Positions 1 to 14,104 of a DNA stretch of 64,000 nucleotides are shown in pieces. The position numbers and the translations under genes were made by a program. Below the pieces are notes generated by a model. It was not told the DNA's origin and searched no databases. It saw nothing but the letters and a program-made list of their open reading frames with translations. Source of the stretch: Scilla litardierei (taxonomy: Eukaryota; Streptophyta; Magnoliopsida; Asparagales; Asparagaceae); NCBI GenBank assembly GCA_030789695.1, contig CM061142.1, positions 572,623,281 to 572,687,280 of the forward strand. The letters run 5' to 3'. Every line of letters begins with the position of its first letter. Positions within the stretch are counted from its first letter, which is position 1.

Positions 1-3000
1 GATGGAAAATGCTCAACACTTGTACGTTTTAAGCCCCGTGCACGATGCACACGACTGGGTGTTATTTTGCCTGTAGTGCGCGCGGATGAAATTTCTTCAC
101 ACTATGTGTTTTAACCCCCCGCGCACGACGGGGTGTATTTTTGCCCGACGTGCACGCGGCTGGAAAATGCTCCACACTTTTGCGTTTTAAGCCCCGCGCA
201 CGATGCGCACGACGGGTGTAATTTTGCCCGTCGTACGCGCGGATGGAAATTGCTCCACACCAGGCATTTTAACCCCCGTGCATGACGGGGGAAATTTTGG
301 CCGTCATGCGCACGGATGGAAATTGCTCCACACTTGTGTGTTTTAAGCCCCGCACACGACGCGCACGACAGGGTTAATTTTGCACGTCGTGCGCGTGGAT
401 GGAAATTGCTTCACACTAGGCGTTTTAACTCCCACTCACGACGGGGATAATTTTGCCTGTCGTGCGCGCGGATGGAAATTGCTTTACACGTTGCGTTTTA
501 CCCCTCGCGCACGACGGGGGTAATTTTGCTCGTCTTGCACGCGGATGGAAAATGCTCCACACTTGTGCATTTTAAGCCCCGCATATGACGCGCACGATGG
601 GGGTAATTTTGCCCGTCGTGCACGCGGATGGAAATTGCTTCACACTAGGCGTTTTAACCCCCGCGTACGACGGGGTTAATTTTGCCCGTTGTGCGCTCGG
701 ATGGAAATTGCTGCACACTAGGCGTTTTAACCCACGCGCACGACGGGGGTAATTTTACCCGTCGTGCGCGCGGATGGAAATTGCTACACACTAGGCGTTT
801 TAACCCCCGCGCACGACGGGGCGTATTTTTGCCCGTCGTGCACGCGGCTGGAAAATGCTCCACACTTATGCGTTTAACCCCTGCGCACGATGCGCACGAC
901 GGGGGTAATTTTGCCCGTCGTGCGCACGGATGGAAATTGCTTCACACTAGGCGTTTTAACCCCCGCGCACGACGGGTTTAATTTTTCCCGTCATGCGCGC
1001 GGATGGAAATTCCTTCACACTAGGCGTTTTACCCCCGCGTAAGACGGGGCGTATTTTTGCCCGACGTGCGCGTGGATGGAAATTACTCCACACTTGTGCG
1101 TTTTAAGCCCCGCACATGACGCACACGACTGGGTTAATTTTGCCCGTCGTGCGCGTGGATGAAAATTGCTTCACACTAGGTGTTTTAACTCCCGTGCACG
1201 ACGGGTTAATTTTGCCCGTCGTGCGCGTGGATGGAAATTACTGTACACGTTGCGTTTTACCCCTCGCGCACGACAGAGGTAATTTTGCCCGTCGTGCACA
1301 CGGATGGAAAATGCTACACACTTGTGCGTTTTAAGCCCCACACACAACGCGCACGACGGGGGTAATTTTGCCCGTCGTGCGCACGGATGGAAATTGCTGC
1401 ACACTAGGCGTTTTAACCCCCGCACATGACGGGGCGTATTTTTGCCCCTCGTACGCGCGGCTGGAAAATGCCCCACACTTGTGCGTTTAACCCCCGCGCA
1501 CGACACGCACGACGGTGGTAATTTTGCCCGTCGTGCGTACGGATGGAAATTGCTTCACACTAGGCGTTTTAACACCCGCGCACGACGGGGTTAATTTTTC
1601 CCGTCGTGCGTGCGGATGGAAATTCCTTCACACTAGGCGTTTTACCCCCGCGCAAGATGGGGCGTATTTTTTCCCGACGTGCGCGCGGATGGAAATTGCT
1701 CCACACTTGTGCGTTTTAAGCCCCGTACACGACGCGCACGACTGGGTTAATTTTGCCTGTCGTGCGCGCGGATGGAAATTGCTTCACACTAGGCGTTTTA
1801 ACTCCCGCGCTCGACGGGGTAATTTTGCCCGTCGTGCGCGCGGATGGAAATTGCTGTACACGTTGCGTTTTACCTCTCGCGCACGATGGGGGTAATTTTG
1901 CCCGTCATGCGCACGGATGGAAAATGCTCCACACTTGTGCGTTTTAAGCCCCGCACAAGACACCCACGACGGGGGTAATTTTGACCGTCGTACGCGCGGA
2001 TGGAAATTACTGCACACTGGGCGTTTTAACCCCCACGCACGACGTGGCGTATTTTTGCCCGTCGTGCGCGCGACTGGAAAATGCTTCACACTTGTGCGTT
2101 TTAAGCCCCGCGGACGATGCGCACGACGGGGGCAATTTTGCCCGTCGTGCTCGCGGATGGAAATTGCTTCACACTAGGCATTTTAACCCCCGCGTACGAC
2201 GGGGTTAATTTTGCCCGTCGTGCGCTCGGATGGAAATTGCTGCACACTAGGCATTTTAACCCATGCGCACGACGGGGGTAATTTTGCCCGTCGTGTGCGC
2301 GGATAGAAATTGCTTTACATGTTGTGTTTTACCCCTCGCGCACGATGGGGGTAATTTTACCCGTCGTGCGTGCGGATGGAAATTGCTTCACACTAGGCGT
2401 TTTACCCCCGCGCACGACGGGGTTAATTTTGCCCGTCATACGCGTGGATGGAAATTCCTTCACACTAAGCGTTTTCCCCTGCACACGACGGGGCTTATTT
2501 TTGCCCGTCGTGCACGCGGATGGAAAATTCTACACACTTGTGCGTGTTAAGCCCCGCACACGACGCGCACGACGGGGGTAATTTTGCCCGTCGTGCGCGC
2601 GGATGGAAAATGCTCCACACTTGTGCGTGTTAAGCCCCGCGCACGATGCGCACGAAGGGGGTAATTTTGCCCGTCATGCGCGCGGATGGAAATTGCTTCG
2701 CACGTTGCGTTTTACCCCCCGCGCACGACGGGGGAAATTTTGCCCGTCGTGCGCCCGGATGGAAATTGCCCCACACTTGTGCGTTTTAAGCCCCGCACAT
2801 GACGCGCACGACGGGGTTAATTTTGCCCATCGTGCGCACGGATGGAAATTGCTCCACACCAGGCATTTTACCCCCCGCGCACGACGGGGGTAATTTTGAC
2901 CGCCGTGCGCGCCGATGGATAATTCTCCACACTTGTACGTTTTAAGCCCCGCGCACGACGCGCACGACTGGGGGTTATTTTGCCCGTAGTGCGTGCGGAA

Positions 3001-4812
3001 GGAAATTGCTTCACACTATGCGTTTTAACCCCCGCGCACGACGGGGCGTTTATTTTTGTCTGACGTGCGCGCGGTTGGAAAATGCTCCACACTTTTGCGT
3101 TTTAAGCCCCGCGCACGACGCGCACGACGGGGGTAATTTTGCCCGTCATGCGCACGGATGGAAATTGCTTCACACGTTGCGTTTTACCCCCCGCGCACGA
3201 CGGGTGAAATTTTGCCCGTCGTGCGCACGGATCGAAATTGCTCCACACTTGTGCGTTTTAAGCCCCGCACACGACGCGCACGACTGGGTTAATTTTGCCC
3301 GTCGTGCGCGCGGATGAAAATTGCTTCACAATGGGCGTTTTAACTCCCGTGCACGACGGGGGTAATTTTTCCCGTCGTGCACGCGGATGGAAATTGCTTT
3401 ACACGTTGCGTTTTACCCCTCACGCACGACGGGGGTAATTTTGCCCGTCGTGCCCACGGATGGAAAATGCTCCACACTTGTGCGTTTTAAGCCCCGCACA
3501 CGACGCGCACGACGCGCACGACGGGGGGAATTTTTCCTGTCTTGCGTGCGGATGGAAAATGCTCCACACTTGTGCGTTTTAAGCCCCGCACACGACGCGC
3601 ACGACGGGGGTAATTTTGCCCGTCGTGCGCGCGGATGGAAATTGCTTCACACTAGGCGTTTTAACCCCCACGCACGACGGGGCGTATTTTTGCCCGTCGT
3701 GCGCGCGGCTGGAAAATGCCTCACACTTGTGCGTTATAAGCCCCGCGGACGACGCGAACGACTGGGGTAATTTTGCTCGTCGTGCGCGCGGAATGAAATT
3801 GCTTCACACTAGGCGTTTTAACCCCCGCGCACGACGGGGTTAATTTTACCCGTCGTGCGCTCGGATGGAAATTGCTGCACACTAGGCGTTTTAACCACCG
3901 CGCACGACGGGGGTAAGTTTGCCCGTCATGCGCGCGGATGGAAATTGCTTTACACATTGCGTTTTCCCCCTCGCGCACGACGGGGGTAATTTTGCCTGTC
4001 GTGCACACGGATGGAAATTGCTCCTCACTTGTGCGTTTCCCCGCACACGACGCGTACGACGGGGTTAATTTTGCCCGTCATGCGCGCGGATGGAAATTGC
4101 TCCACACCAGGCATTTTACCCCCCCCACGACGGGTGTAATTTTGCCCGTCATGCGCGCCAATGGAAAATGCTCCACACGTGTACGTTTTAAGCCCCGTGC
4201 ACGACGTGCACGACTGGGGGTAATTTTGCCCGTCGTGCACGCGGATGGAAATTGCTTCACACTAGGCGTTTTAACCCCCGCGCACGACGGGGTGTATTTT
4301 TGCCCGTCGTGCGTGCGGCTCGAAAATGCTCCACACTTGTGCGTTTTAAGCCCCGCGGACGACGCGCACGACGGGGGTAATTTTGCCCATCGTGCGCGCG
4401 GATGGAAATTGCTTCACACTAGGCGTTTTAACCCCCTGCGTACGACGGGGTTAATTTTGCCAGTCGTGCGCTCGGATGGAAATTGTTGCACACTAGGCGT
4501 TTTAACCCACGCGCACGACGGGGGTAATTTTGCCCGTCATGCGCTCGGATGGAAATTGCTTTACAAGTTGCGTTTTACCCCTCGCGCACGACGGGGGTAA
4601 TTTTGCCCGTCGTGTGCGCGGATAGAAATTGCTTTACACGTTGCGTTTTACCCCTCGCGCACGACGGGGGTAATTTTGTCTCTCGTGCGCACGGATGGAA
4701 ATTGCTTTACACGTTGCGTTTTATCCATCGCGCACGACGGGGGTAATTTTGCCCGTCGTGTGCACAGTTGGTAACTGCTCCACACTTGTGCGTTTTAAGC
4801 CCAAGCCGCGCA
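1..4812. repeat. GC-rich tandem satellite, 73-83 bp monomers with an internal dyad
   Basis: About 60 head-to-tail monomers continue to the left edge of the window. Three forms alternate. One reads TTCACACTAGGCGTTTTAAC and is about 73 bp. One reads CCACACTTGTGCGTTTTAAG, is about 82 bp, and carries a duplicated CACGACGCGCACGAC stretch. One reads TTTACACGTTGCGTTTTACC. Every monomer contains an inverted repeat, CGCACGACGGG and CCCGTCGTGCG, around an AT-rich loop of about 9 bases. The variant with GCGTATTTTTG in the loop recurs at about 829, 1434 and 2046, and at 3681 and 4291, which suggests a higher-order period of about 610 bp (eight monomers). CpG sites often appear as TG or CA, as expected from decay of methylated cytosine. 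Reading frames of up to 220 codons here simply follow the repeat. Confidence 0.95.
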
Positions 4813-5145
4813 CGACGCGTAGGCTGTAGCGCGTTGTGCGCGGGGAGTAATTTACTCCGTTCTGGTTCGACGCGCACAACGGGGCCATATTGTGTAAACT
4901 ATTTCTTTGAAAAGGATTTAAAGGGCGGGATGGTAATTGCACCAATAGTTCTAAAAAGTTGCTTTGATAAGGGCTATAAGGGCGGGATGGTAATTGCCCC
5001 AAAAATTCCGGTTGCGTAAGGGCGCGTTGGTAATTGCACCAAAAGTTCCTCATGTTCCGCTTTTAACAACAGCCGGGGGATCGGATCGGATGGTCAGGAG
5101 GGGTCGAGCGCAGGAATCCCATCTGAGCACGAGCGCATGCGCATT
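4813..5145. repeat. Degenerate satellite edge with short GGGATGGTAATTG repeats
   Basis: The satellite decays here into a few short direct repeats of the form GGGCGGGATGGTAATTGC, starting near 4923, 4981 and 5018 and followed by CCAAAA. The core resembles the satellite block CGGATGGAAATTGC, so I read this as a diverged flank of the array. No gene is visible. Confidence 0.55.
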
Positions 5146-8420
<3,275 letters not shown>

Positions 8421-8817
8421 TGTCACGCCCCGCTTCCCAAAACTACGGAGGCGAAGCGTGACTAAGGCCCGCTTGGGCCGGAGCTGTGAAGCTCGGACCC
8501 AATGCGTCTGTAGGGGTACCATTTTAAAATTTTTAGGTTATTGCATTTATAAAATTCGGAACAACAGAAAGTACAGAAAGAAAGTTGCATTCATTAATAT
8601 ATTGAGATAATATCCAGCGAGTACAAAATTCTAAAAAGAGAAGCCTAAACATGGCAACAAACTACCGAAAGAGAGTAAGCTAAAAGTAGTAACCTCTGAA
8701 AGGCAGCGACGAAAAAAACCTCTAGGTCTGGTCCTCCTCAGGCACATACTTCCGGTCGACGTCCTCTGGCTCCACGTACTCGGGTAAGTCCGGCTCGTCA
8801 ACGTACTTCGGCTCAAC

Positions 8818-8861
8818 ACCTGACGTACAGCACCCAAGAGAAAAGGAACTGTACGTCAGGT
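8818..8861. other. Conserved LTR hairpin B, old copy
   Basis: ACCTGACGTACAG at 8818-8830 pairs perfectly with CTGTACGTCAGGT at 8849-8861, a 13-bp stem with an 18-base loop. The same structure lies at the equivalent place in the LARD and Tekay LTRs. In all of them the stem is kept better than the loop. Confidence 0.8.
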
Positions 8862-9463
8862 AAAGTATACAAGAAAGAGTTAGACTCTACTGCAAGTGTA
8901 TGATTAAAAGCAACATTTTACTGGTTGATTAACATGCAAGGGTTATGACAAGGCAGAAAGTAAAACGGTGCTGGAAAGTAAACAAGACAGACAGTAACCG
9001 TAGCGTGTGCTACCGGCTACGGGACTAAGCTAGACGGGACAGGACAACCAAGACAAGACGTGAGTGTGACACCAAAGAGAGTGCACGACTGCAGCGTAGA
9101 GAGTGGCCAAACTCTCTATCTGGTGGCTGTTCACCCAACCCCACCCCAAGTGCTCAAGACAAGACAAGACTGGACTGTACGAGTACCGCTCACACCCTTG
9201 GTGAGTGCCTCTCCCCACGATCATCCAGGGCACTCACTCCCCTGATGAGATGCCGAGACATCCCGTAAGGTGTACACGAAAGGAACGGTCTGCCGGGACG
9301 CTCACTCCCCTGGTGAGACGTCGAGACACCCGTAAGGTATACCACATGAACTATAGAAGACAAGACATGACCAGTTATGAATGTTCTATTGTTCAATTTT
9401 TGTTCTAGGGGGTCCACACGCACGCACACACAGATAAAACCTATGGTGTCAGTTGTTGTTGTT

Positions 9464-9490
9464 GCGCTTAGACTTCGTCGTCAAGTCTAA
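9464..9490. other. Conserved LTR hairpin A, old copy with a compensatory pair
   Basis: GCTTAGACTT pairs with AAGTCTAAGC around a 7-base loop (CGTCGTC). The intact elements have GGCTCAGACTT and AAGTCTGAGCC here. The C:G pair of the stem has become T:A on both sides, so pairing is preserved. Confidence 0.8.
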
Positions 9491-10405
9491 GCTGTCAAGG
9501 GGGTCCCGCACGCTATCATTTCACGTTCGGTTCTCTTTAAATGTACTCTAACATTCTAAGAAAGAGATGACCTAAACGTGGACGTACGAGTACAAGTGTA
9601 AACACTTGCCTGCGATGGCGAGTGCGTCGTCTGTCCGGAGCGTCCCGTCGAAGTGGTGCGTCAGCGAGGGTCCGTCTGAAAGGGGTCAATGGCGGTGTCA
9701 GGACACATTTTCATCTTTCCTATTAGAGTTCATTTCTAAGTTGAACGGGGCTATCCTAGCAGTCACAGTCACGTTTTTGTTTTGGTTCAAACTAGTCGAC
9801 GATCTATCCTATGTGCACAGAATTTCAGTTCTTTGTCGATGTCAAATATTTGCAACTTTTTAAAGGTGCGGAAATGAAATTTAGTTATTTTTGACAATTT
9901 TTAGATTTAAGTTTTTGTTTTGCTACGGTGGGGGTTATTACTACGCGTTAGAGGACTAACCTTTAGACATCGTTCAAAAAGCAGATGTCGGGTCTAAACG
10001 GTAATGTGTCGGCGTCGTCTGTAACTCCTCGGCCATGGGTAGTGAAACGAAGCACCTCTAGACAGTGAGGTAATGGAACAAACAGCGAGCAAGCGGTGAT
10101 TTCCCTCCCGTTGCGGGTAGCGCAACGGATCTTCACGATGGCGGCGACGTCGGGTAAAAACACGTGAGTATGGCGACGCACGTAAACTCCGAGGGTCCAA
10201 GGGGGATGTCGATGATTGAAGTAGGTCAGTGGGAGTTGCTCGGCCCAGTGGGTGGCCGACGGCATCAGCGCACGGCGGTTTGGGCGGCCATGAGAAATCG
10301 AAGAGGATAGATTCGCGCAACGGTCGTTGTCGCGTGTCTCAGCGGAAAACCAGCGATCAAAAGAGTCAAAGGAAAATTGAAGTAGCTAAATGACTTCAAG
10401 AGGAA

Positions 10406-10935
10406 TCCAACGTTGATGGAGTGGTCACCGGAAGTGGTCGGAGGTGGCCGTGCACCGGCGTTGAAGAACAGCGCACAGATCTGTCAAAAACAGCCGCTAG
10501 GGCTTGTTTCAACAGGTTTTCGAAGAGATCGAGATGAGAGAAGTGAGCAAGGAGGGATGAAATTGATAGGGGGGTTCAATAAGAGTCCAACGGTGGTAGA
10601 GTGGTTACCGGCGGTGACCGGAGGTGGCCGGGCGACGGGGTTTTCCGACGATGGTCAGATCTGTCCAAAACTATCGTTGAGGCGAGTTTGAGAGGTGTTT
10701 CGAGGAGGTAGAGATGAGAGAAGAGGGTAAGGGGAGTTGAAGATGATCGGGTGGTCAAAGAAGAGTTGAGTGGGGGTGGTGGTCGTCAGAGGCGGTGGCG
10801 GTCGACCGGCGGGCGTGGCTTTTTCCGGCGATGGGTTCAGCTGTGCAAAATTCGGCCAAAGCTTGATTCTAATGGGTTTTTGAGAGCTTTGGAGAGGAGG
10901 AGAGGAAGGAGAAGGAGGAGGAGGACCTGGTGGTC
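10406..10935. repeat. Three ~177-bp tandem repeats inside the old LTR
   Basis: Copies begin near 10406, 10586 and 10760. Shared blocks include GAGTGGTCACCGG or GAGTGGTTACCGG, GGAGGTGGCCG, CAGATCTGTC and GAGATGAGAGAAG. They lie in the long leader part of the LTR, and small reading frames here are not conserved between copies. Confidence 0.75.
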
Positions 10936-11613
10936 AGAGGTGGGAGGCTAGGGGCAGTCGTGGGTGGCTGGAGGAGGAGTAAGGGGCGGCCAAAGGGTGA
11001 CATGCGTGGGTTTTGATTTTTTGGCCTGGTTGGTTGGTTTTGATGATGATATTTGCTAAAGACACTTTTAAGTGGGTAAAAATAAGAGGGTGACTAGGAG
11101 AGATGGTGAGTGAGGGGTGTAAAAGGTGGGGTAAAGTTGGGTGAGGTTAGTATCAGAATCACAATTCATGATACGTACTAATCTCCCAAGATTTGATTAG
11201 CAACTGAAATTCGAAATTGATTTGGGCTTAATGGGCTTGGGTTTTGATTAGCGATTTGGGTATGCTAGGAGTGTCAGAAAATTACGAAAAAAATATCAGG
11301 ACGACCGTGACGAAGAGAGGCTCGGGGGTACGGTGGTTAATCATGCGTTTGGTCCACGGAAAATGAACTAAAAAATAAGAGATCCGGCAACTACATCTAA
11401 AGCTACGATGACTCAGTAATCAAACTCGATTTGTGGGAGAACGACCCGTGAAATGACGTTCACTAAAAATCCCACAAATAACTACTCTTCCTTATGGTCA
11501 CAACGGCATATCACATCGTATAGTCCAAAACCAAGAAAGAGTCAAATAAAATACGCGTACGAAACACGTACGTACACGCAGAAATACATGAGGTCGGAAA
11601 GCAACCGTTACCA

Positions 11614-13078
11614 GCATTGCCAAAGCTTGGATCTTGATGAAGGGAAGCTCATCAAGAGATTCCAAAGCTTGGAAGATGATAGGGAGCATCAAGGCATCAA
11701 GAGCTTGAAGATTAGACTCTAAGGGAAGCAATTGTAATCCACGTATTATTTCATTTAATTGCTTTTCTCTTTTTGAGTCTAGGATTTTGTAATGCCTTGA
11801 TAGATGGTCTATTCATTCATGCAAATGCATTAACCATATTATTGAGCCTTAGAATTATCATAGAATCCAACCCAATAGGTTCCTCGTGCCATAAACTCCA
11901 ATTGGAGTCTCTGGCTTTCCAACAGCCAATTGATGAAGGCAGGACAGGCGACTGGTGATCACCAGACAACTAGCCAACCTTCTACAGGTGACTGTTGTGT
12001 ACAGCTCAAGTCAAATAATTCTTGACTCTTTCTTGAGCTTTTGGAGCAAGCGACCAAAGTTCATTTGACAGGCGCATGTCTATCATCTGGCGCCTGGATA
12101 TTGTTCTCCTGTCGTCTATGTACCAAAGTACGTAACTTGTCATTTCTGGGCATCTCTTCAGCTTGTGTGTTAGTCGACTGATGTAGAGTTTATAGTCGCC
12201 TGTCATTATTCAGTCGCCTGGACTTTGCTCGTCAGTCTTTTGAATGCACAAGTGCATAAGTTGCATTTTCTCAGCTCATGTCCATCCAATGTGACAGTCT
12301 TCTGACGAAGCCTTTACAGGCACCTGCACATTGTACAGGCACCTGTGTAGTCTTCTACAGTCATCTGTATTGGCTCAGATTTTAGCCGTTGGGAATAATA
12401 TATTCGTTGATCAGTCGACTATCCATCCTTCTTCAGTCGACGATCGTTGCCGTAAAATCTCAGAATAGAGCCATTGCAGAATTGTTCATTTGGCCTCTAG
12501 CTTGGGTTTTATAGGGTTTTAGTGGCCTCTTATAAATAGGAGTGGGCTTAATTCATTTAGAACACTTGGAACTATTGAAGATCATTAAGGATCATTAAGC
12601 CACACTCCTAATTCTCATTTCCCTCTCATTAGAGCTCTATTCCTCTTCATGCATTGAAGCTAGCTCAAGGGAAATCCTCCAAGTGAAATCAAGCTCATCT
12701 CAACACTTGGAGATCCTCTTCCATGCCTTGCATACTTCATTGAGTAAGTTCATCTCTTCAAGGCATATGTAAGAGTCATTTGTTTTATTTGTTTCTTGAA
12801 ACCTTAACTCTCTTTGTGGGAATTAGATACTCTCTTTGTGGGAATTAGATACTCTCTTTGTGGGAGTGGGTCACTCTCTTTGTGAGATTTTAACCCTTGT
12901 GAGGGTGATTGTGTCCTTGTGTAGGATAACCCTTATTCTCTATGTGGCAATTAGTTTCTCTCTATGTGTGAGTTAGACCCTTGTGTAGGGTAGGTTGAGT
13001 CCTAGTGAAGGGCAAATCCCTTGTGTAGGATATCCCTTGTGTAAGGATTGTCTTCACTACCTTGTATAGGATCATAGT
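11614..13078 (+). mobile_element. Ty1/copia-type LTR, left part (split by the Tat-like element)
   Basis: The sequence has the layout of a plant copia LTR. A TATA box (TATAAATAGG, 12531-12540) is followed by a leader, then by TTGTGTAGGAT- and CTCTTTGTGGGAATTAG-type minirepeats at 12805-13060. It continues after the nested insertion, at 20887, with the typical GGCTGGATG...GAACCACG block and ends CCTTACA at 21100. Its true 5' end is probably lost where the old LARD-like LTR abuts at 11613. No primer site or gag follows the LTR, so it is a solo or terminal LTR relic. The lineage (SIRE- or Tork-like) is a guess from layout. Confidence 0.7.
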
Positions 13079-13813
13079 TGTTAAGGCCAAAATTGACCGA
13101 AACAATTGTGTTGCTGACGTGGACGCTTCGTGCTGAGTCAGAGCCTTGTCAGCAGGTTGAAAGGGACCCAAGGTTGGAAGAACCAGGGTCGGTTGATGGA
13201 TGATCATTGGCTTGCGATGCTCGATCGACCCTCGAGCGGCCTGTAGGTCGGCAGATCGAGGCTAAGAAGCTCTGGGGCAACCCTCACAGGAGATCGAGAC
13301 TTGGCGATCTACACCACAAGGAAACGTCAGGGGGGTCGGATCTGGGTCCCGATCCAAATCCTCTCCGATGCTTAAGTTAGAATTTGAACGTAAGGAAGAG
13401 AGGGAGCTTGGAGCAGCTGAGATTGACCCACGGAGGTTCATCTCAGATCTGGTGTCTCAAGCTCTTTAGTTGAAGAAATGTAAGAAGTATTTCGAGTATA
13501 TGTCTTAGATCTCATACCTTGGTAATGGGAACCTTTTGGTATTTATAGGCCTCCTGGGTCCTTTCAGTGACGTTAGGGAGATAACTGTCCTCCATTATGA
13601 TGTCATGATCTCCCCCCTTTAATAGAAGTAAATGTAGCCCACGTTCTCGCCATTTATGAGCCCGCCTTCAATCCCATGTTCGATTGGTGGAAGTACAACA
13701 GGCGACTGGCCAATGGGTTTGACTGGGTCGTTATTGTGCTTCTCTTGTAGGCTCTATGGGCCTAAGTCACCCATCGGTCGAGTCATCTCGAGTGCCGGCC
13801 CAATGATTCAACA
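13079..13813 (-). repeat. 3' LTR of the Tat-like element
   Basis: The 735-bp copy differs from the 20148-20881 copy at scattered sites, mostly transitions. A TATA-like CTATAAATACC lies on the minus strand near 13541-13551. Both LTRs start TGTTAAGG and end ATTCAACA on the plus strand. Confidence 0.93.
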
Positions 13814-13832
13814 ATGGCCCCCATCGCACGAC
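13814..13832 (-). other. Polypurine tract of the Tat-like element
   Basis: On the minus strand the bases directly before the 3' LTR read GCGATGGGGGCCAT. This G-rich run matches the position and style of plus-strand primers in Tat-group elements. Confidence 0.6.
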
Positions 13833-14104
13833 CTCAGAGGGTCTGCCTGTTGGGGTCAAGCGACGTTACATCGCATTAATGGGGCACGGCAGTTGAGGAA
13901 TTAATACTCAAGTTCTAGGCGCCAAAACATCTGCCTTGCTGATTTGGATGATTCAACGATTTGAAATCCAAGATGCTTGGAGCCGCAGATCTTCAACACA
14001 TGTTTCATCTTGCCTCTGTCGTCTTGTCGATATAAGACGGTTCCAGTACAAGAATTTGAAGATACCGTCTTCGTCTTTCTTGATTTTGCTTTCCCCTTTG
14101 AAAA

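Larger units (their letters stand above)
8421..11613 (-). mobile_element. LTR (5' side) of the old LARD-like element, minus strand
   Basis: It begins with TGTCACGCCCCGCTTCCC and ends with CAACCGTTACCA. On the minus strand that is a TG...CA LTR starting TGGTAACGG, about 3193 bp. Both ends, the terminal inverted motif GTCACGC...GCGTGAC and two internal hairpins match the LTRs of the intact LARD and Tekay elements to its right, with far more divergence. Because the partner LTR is absent, no target duplication can be tested. Confidence 0.85.

Noticed and set aside
3938..4600. A 220-codon open frame in the satellite with repeating GWKLLHTRRFNP-type peptides
   Set aside because: It follows the tandem repeat. 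Similar frames exist on both strands and are broken by single-base changes between monomers, so they are not a gene.
1..4812. rDNA spacer or centromere satellite
   Set aside because: No rRNA gene or known spacer element is adjacent. Its chromosomal location cannot be told from the sequence.
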